Under the pieces are notes generated by a model. The model made no database searches. It saw only the letters and a program-made list of their open reading frames with translations, and was not told the DNA's origin. The translations under genes and the position numbers were made by a program. A DNA stretch of 18,337 nt, from assembly GCA_002311315.1 (NCBI GenBank), contig DBZZ01000028.1, positions 1 through 18,337 of the forward strand, in the 5' to 3' direction. Origin of the DNA: Methylococcaceae bacterium UBA1147 (GTDB lineage Bacteria > Pseudomonadota > Gammaproteobacteria > Methylococcales > UBA1147). This document shows, piece by piece, positions 14,701-18,337 of the stretch; positions within the stretch are counted from its first letter, which is position 1; each line of letters opens with the position of its first letter.

Positions 14701-15396
14701 TTAGACAGTCAAATATCGTTGGATCATGTTTTGATCCAGTTGATCAATCATTCCGCCGGCGACGACCTTGCCTTTGTCCATAATGCAGAACCGATCCGCA
14801 ACACGGCGGGCAAACGGCAACTTCTGCTCAACCAGCAAGACGGTCAGCCCGTATTCCTGGTTGAGACTCATGATGATATCCCCGATCTGCTGAACGATGT
14901 TCGGCTGGATACCCTCCGTGGGCTCGTCCATGATCAGGATCGTTGGTTCCAGCACCAGGGCCCTGCCGATGGCCAGTTGCTGCTGCTGCCCGCCCGACAG
15001 GTCGCCACCCCGACGACTGAGCATTTCCCTCAACACCGGAAATAGATCAAAGACGTGCTCGGGAATCTCTTGCTGGCCTTTTCCTGTCGCCGACAACCCG
15101 ACTTTAAGATTTTCTTCAACCGTCAGCAATGGGAAAATCTGACGTCCTTGGGGTACGTAGCCGATGCCTAGAGGGGCCCTGTCCTCCGCGGCCTTGGGGG
15201 TCAGGTTCTGTTCGTTGAAGCGGATTTCACCCGACTGGCTGCGCAACAGACCCATGACGCATTTCAGAAGCGTTGTTTTCCCGACCCCGTTTCGTCCCAT
15301 GAGGCACATGCAAGAGCCCTTTGGAACGTCCAGGTCGACATCCCAGAGGGTATGGCTTTGGCCGTAATACTGGTTCAGGCCGCTGATGCTCAGCAC
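14701..15396 (-). CDS. urtE: Urea ABC transporter ATP-binding subunit UrtE
   Basis: A 231-residue cytoplasmic ATPase of the LivF type. Walker A GRNGVGKT (34-41), signature LSGGQ (133-137) and Walker B ILIMDE (153-158) are intact; the H-loop has Gln (LLVEQ), as usual in LivF/UrtE proteins. The stretch GYVPQGRQIFPLLTVEENL is typical of this subfamily. The start is GTG (15394-15396), with GGGA five bases upstream, and overlaps the end of urtD by seven bases. UrtE powers high-affinity urea uptake with UrtD and the permeases UrtB and UrtC. The urea assignment rests on gene order next to urease and on the match to urt layout. Confidence 0.93.
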   Translation of the reverse strand: MLSISGLNQYYGQSHTLWDVDLDVPKGSCMCLMGRNGVGKTTLLKCVMGLLRSQSGEIRFNEQNLTPKAAEDRAPLGIGYVPQGRQIFPLLTVEENLKVGLSATGKGQQEIPEHVFDLFPVLREMLSRRGGDLSGGQQQQLAIGRALVLEPTILIMDEPTEGIQPNIVQQIGDIIMSLNQEYGLTVLLVEQKLPFARRVADRFCIMDKGKVVAGGMIDQLDQNMIQRYLTV

Positions 15397-16202
15397 AACG
15401 TTCCCAGATAAACTTCAGCAACCCGCCGATCGTTCTGTATCTGGTCCATTGTCCCTTCAACCAGTACGGACCCTTCGTGCAGAACCGTCACCTTGCGAGA
15501 AATGGAACGCACGAATTCCATGTCATGTTCCACCACCACCACCGAATGTTTTCCTTCCAGGGCCAGTAGAAGTTCAGCCGTGCGTTCGGTCTCCTGATGA
15601 GTCATCCCGGCGACCGGTTCATCGACCAGCAGTAATTTCGGTTGCTGCATCAACAACATCCCGATTTCCAGCCACTGCTTCTGCCCGTGGGAAAGGGAGC
15701 CGGCGAGAGATTTGCGCTGCCCGACCAGACCGATGGTCTCAAGGATTTCATCGATCAGGTCCAGTTGCTCACCGGACAAGCTGGCAAACAGGGTGCTCCA
15801 TACATTCTTGTTCGTACGCATGGACAATTCCAGATTGTTAAAGACCGTCTGGTATTCGAAAACCGTGGGTTTCTGGAATTTTCGACAAATCCCGGCCTGA
15901 GCGATCGAAGGTTCATCCATTTTGAGAAGATCAATCAGCTGACCGAAGAACACCGTTCCGGTGTCCGGACGTGTCTTCCCGGTAATGACATCCATCATCG
16001 TGGTTTTCCCGGCACCATTCGGCCCGATGATGCATCGCAGTTCGCCTTCCTCAATGTACAGGTTCAGATCTTTCAGCGCCTGGAAACCATCGAAACTGAC
16101 GTTGATGTTTTCAAGGTACAGCACTTGGCCGTGCCGGGTATCCACCCCGGCCTCGATAGAATCCGGCATCCGGTCGAGCCGGCTTCCCAGTAACTTGCTC
16201 AT
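15390..16202 (-). CDS. urtD: Urea ABC transporter ATP-binding subunit UrtD
   Basis: A 270-residue cytoplasmic ATPase of the LivG type. Walker A GPNGAGKT (60-67), signature LSHGQ (170-174), Walker B LLLVDE (190-195) and H-loop His226 are present. The stretch GICRKFQKPTVFEYQTVFNN and the signature LSHGQKQWLEIGMLL are characteristic of UrtD rather than LivG. About 25 non-conserved residues precede the ABC domain; the ATG at 16200-16202 overlaps the urtC stop by four bases (ATGA), supporting this start. Pairs with UrtE. Confidence 0.94.
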   Translation of the reverse strand: MSKLLGSRLDRMPDSIEAGVDTRHGQVLYLENINVSFDGFQALKDLNLYIEEGELRCIIGPNGAGKTTMMDVITGKTRPDTGTVFFGQLIDLLKMDEPSIAQAGICRKFQKPTVFEYQTVFNNLELSMRTNKNVWSTLFASLSGEQLDLIDEILETIGLVGQRKSLAGSLSHGQKQWLEIGMLLMQQPKLLLVDEPVAGMTHQETERTAELLLALEGKHSVVVVEHDMEFVRSISRKVTVLHEGSVLVEGTMDQIQNDRRVAEVYLGTLC

Positions 16203-17290
16203 CCGTCTTCCTTCCCAGCTTTGCTGAACAATCCGACAAGCCCCTTGGGCAGGAATACGGTCGACAGGACGAACATACCCCCCAGTGCAAACAACCAGAT
16301 CTCGGGAAGCGAACCCGTCAAAAAGGTTTTTGAATAATTAACCAGGAATGCGCCCGCGATCGCACCATACAGTGTTCCCCGTCCTCCCACAGCGACCCAG
16401 ATCACCACTTCAATTGAGTTCAGTGGCGCAAATTCGCCAGGATTGATGATCCCAACCTGGGGCACATAAAGAGCCCCCGCAATCGACGCAAGAGCCGCTG
16501 AAAACACAAAGATCCAGAGTTTGAACCGTTCAACCCGGTAACCAATGAAACGGGTTCTGTCTTCGGCGTCGCGTACCGCAAGCACCACCCGTCCGAGCTT
16601 CGATTCGACGATGTAACGACAGGCCAGATAGCCTGCGGCCAAGGCTGCACACGACAGCACGAAAATCACCACCCGGGTGGCATCCGATTGGATATTAAAG
16701 CCCAGTATATCCTTGAAATCGGTCAGGCCGTTGTTTCCACCGAAACCCATTTCATTGAGGAAAAACGCCAGCATCAAGGCGTAGGTCAGGGCCTGAGTGA
16801 TGATTGCCAGGTAGACCCCCGTAACCCGCGAGCGAAAAGCCAACCAGCCAAACACAAAGGCCAGCAAGGTCGGAACCAGAACAACCATCAGCATCGCGAA
16901 CCAGAACTGGTCGAAACCGTACCAGTACCAAGGCAGTTCCTTCCAATTCAGAAACACCATGAAATCCGGCAGTACGGGATGGCCATAAACCCCTCGTTCC
17001 CCAATCTGGCGCATCAGGTACATACCCATCGAATACCCGCCCAGGGCGAAGAATGCGCCATGACCGAGGCTCAGTATCCCGCAATAACCCCAGACCAGGT
17101 CCAGCGCCAGCGCCAGCAACGCATACGTCAGGTACTTGCCGACCAGGGTCACCGTGTAACTGGACAGGTAAAAAACGGAAGTCTCCGGAACCACCAGATT
17201 GCACAATGGCACCAGGATCGCAGCTGCGGCAAGCAAGTAGAAAATGACTCGCCCGCCAAGATCGTTTTTTAACAGACCCCTGGAAAACAT
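16199..17290 (-). CDS. urtC: Urea ABC transporter permease UrtC
   Basis: A 363-residue inner-membrane permease of the LivM type with multiple hydrophobic helices. Family features are WGYCGILSLGHGAFFALGGY near residue 70, the coupling region AVRDAEDRTRFIGYRVERFK and VGGRGTLYGAIAGAF in the C-terminal third. Length is typical. The ATG follows AGAGGA at good spacing and lies three bases from the urtB stop. It forms the membrane channel with UrtB. Confidence 0.94.
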   Translation of the reverse strand: MFSRGLLKNDLGGRVIFYLLAAAAILVPLCNLVVPETSVFYLSSYTVTLVGKYLTYALLALALDLVWGYCGILSLGHGAFFALGGYSMGMYLMRQIGERGVYGHPVLPDFMVFLNWKELPWYWYGFDQFWFAMLMVVLVPTLLAFVFGWLAFRSRVTGVYLAIITQALTYALMLAFFLNEMGFGGNNGLTDFKDILGFNIQSDATRVVIFVLSCAALAAGYLACRYIVESKLGRVVLAVRDAEDRTRFIGYRVERFKLWIFVFSAALASIAGALYVPQVGIINPGEFAPLNSIEVVIWVAVGGRGTLYGAIAGAFLVNYSKTFLTGSLPEIWLFALGGMFVLSTVFLPKGLVGLFSKAGKEDG

Positions 17291-17293
17291 CGA

Positions 17294-18337
17294 CTAATCC
17301 TCTGCCGCTCGGCCCTTTTGCGGAAACAGTCCGCGCGGACGAATCTGGATAAAGAGGATGATCGCTACAAGAATCAGTATCTTCGCCAGTACAGCCCCGG
17401 CAAAGGGTTCCAGGATCTTGTTTGCAACCCCCAGGGACATGCCGCTGATCAACGTTCCCCATAGATTTCCGACGCCGCCAAACACCACCACCATAAAAGA
17501 ATCGACAATGTAGGCTTGGCCCAGATTCGGGCCGACATTGGTCAGCTGGCTCAGCGCTACACCGGCGACCCCTGCGATACCGGAGCCGAGGCCGAAGGTC
17601 AACGCATCCACCCTCTCCGAGCGAATCCCCATGGCCTTGGCCATGGAGCGGTTCTGGGACACTGCCCGAACCTGAAGTCCCAATCGGGTTTTCTTCAACA
17701 CCATGAGCAACAACCCAAATACGATCAAGGTAAAGGCAATGATGTAAAGCCGATTCAGGGTCAGTGAAAGGACGCTGTTGATTTCAAATGATCCACTCAT
17801 CCAGGAGGGTGTGGACACCGAACGGTTGAGTGGCGAAAAAATGCTCCTGACCGTTTGTTGAAGAATCAGGCTGATGCCGAAGGTCGCCAAAAGTGTTTCC
17901 AGAGGCCGGCCATAGAGGAAGCGGATGATTCCACGCTCGATGCAGACTCCCAGTAGCCCCGCAACCAGAAACGCGGCCGGAATGGCCACCAGGATAAATG
18001 AGTCCAGGTAATTCGGCATCAACTGCTGGATGACGTAGGTTGTATAGGCCCCTACCATCATGAGTTCACCGTGCGCCATGTTGATCACACCCATGACGCC
18101 GAAGGTAATCGCCAGGCCAATCGCCGACAGTGCCAGCACCGAACCGAGACTTAAGCCAAAGAAAAGGGTTTCTGCCAGCCCGTATAGCTCAACCTGTCGA
18201 TCGATCTTCTTTAGGGCATCCGTTGCCGCTTTAACCACCGCCTTGTCGGTTTCAGCAAAACTCCCATCTGCATTGGTTCTGAGTAAAGCATTCAGCGCGT
18301 TGCGAACGTTCGGGGAAAGGCCTGTGGCCAAGATCTC
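17294..18337 (-). CDS. urtB: Urea ABC transporter permease UrtB (partial, 5' end beyond window)
   Basis: The frame stays open to the right edge, so 347 C-terminal residues are visible. They include a soluble helical stretch (about the first 45 visible residues) and then a LivH-type permease with LSLGSVLALSAIGLAITFG, GVINMAHGELMMVGAY, ATFGISLILQQ, AVSQNRSMAKAMGI and GGVGNLWGTLISG. Long UrtB proteins carry an N-terminal extra-membrane region before the permease, and the visible soluble part fits that form. The TTG at 18329-18331 is only an internal codon, not the start. urtA (periplasmic urea-binding protein) is expected further upstream, outside the window. Confidence 0.93.
   Translation of the reverse strand, partial: EILATGLSPNVRNALNALLRTNADGSFAETDKAVVKAATDALKKIDRQVELYGLAETLFFGLSLGSVLALSAIGLAITFGVMGVINMAHGELMMVGAYTTYVIQQLMPNYLDSFILVAIPAAFLVAGLLGVCIERGIIRFLYGRPLETLLATFGISLILQQTVRSIFSPLNRSVSTPSWMSGSFEINSVLSLTLNRLYIIAFTLIVFGLLLMVLKKTRLGLQVRAVSQNRSMAKAMGIRSERVDALTFGLGSGIAGVAGVALSQLTNVGPNLGQAYIVDSFMVVVFGGVGNLWGTLISGMSLGVANKILEPFAGAVLAKILILVAIILFIQIRPRGLFPQKGRAAED

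Noticed and set aside
16752..17462. 236-codon minus-strand frame across urtC and urtB
   Set aside because: Alternate-frame shadow of two clear permease genes with odd Gly/Asp-rich composition.
1..18337. CRISPR arrays, transposases, phage genes, integrase, toxin-antitoxin pairs
   Set aside because: None seen in any frame; no regularly spaced repeats found by eye.

Overview
The window looks like chromosome from a sulfur-oxidising, urea-using proteobacterium, most likely a gammaproteobacterium. The evidence is soxYZ, thiD-thiE, moeA, a DbpA-type RNA helicase and a complete urt-ure cluster together. The organism call is inference from gene content only; no rRNA or other species marker is present.

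The sequence has two parts that differ in base composition and meet near a tRNA-Asn gene. The left part (1-4451) is clearly A/T-richer: line 841-900 counts 24 G+C of 60, against 36 of 60 for 8281-8340. It holds, all on the minus strand, the first codons of an unidentified membrane protein (1-56), a dbpA RNA helicase gene (350-1732), and an operon of a SulP anion transporter followed by a tandem-domain universal stress protein (4451 down to 2093). The 360-base gap between dbpA and the stress-protein gene holds a 31-codon fragment of a second dbpA-like gene and another unidentified open frame. A 23-base imperfect direct repeat lies on either side of the usp-sulP pair. The tRNA-Asn gene (4664-4739, minus) points its 3' end at this AT-rich block, the geometry expected of an island integrated at a tRNA, but no integrase or att duplicate is visible.

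The right part (from about 4740) is ordinary GC-rich backbone. A plus-strand run reads thiD-thiE (HMP-P kinase and thiamine-phosphate synthase, ATGA overlap), then soxY-soxZ (periplasmic sulfur carrier of the Sox pathway), then moeA (molybdenum insertion into the Mo cofactor). It converges on a minus-strand run in transcription order urtB (partial), urtC, urtD, urtE, hupE/ureJ, ureD, ureA, ureB, ureC, ureE, ureF, ureG. This second run covers the two permeases and two ATPases of a urea ABC importer, a nickel-permease-like protein, all three urease subunits and all four maturation proteins. urtA presumably lies past the right edge.

Together the right part encodes scavenging of dilute urea as a nitrogen source and part of a lithotrophic sulfur-oxidation pathway. 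No CRISPR array, transposase, phage gene or toxin-antitoxin pair was seen. I did not find a convincing undescribed system. The least explained stretch is 1733-2092 with the flanks of the usp-sulP pair; the most unusual protein detail is the SoxY C-terminus (GSCGP instead of GGCGG).
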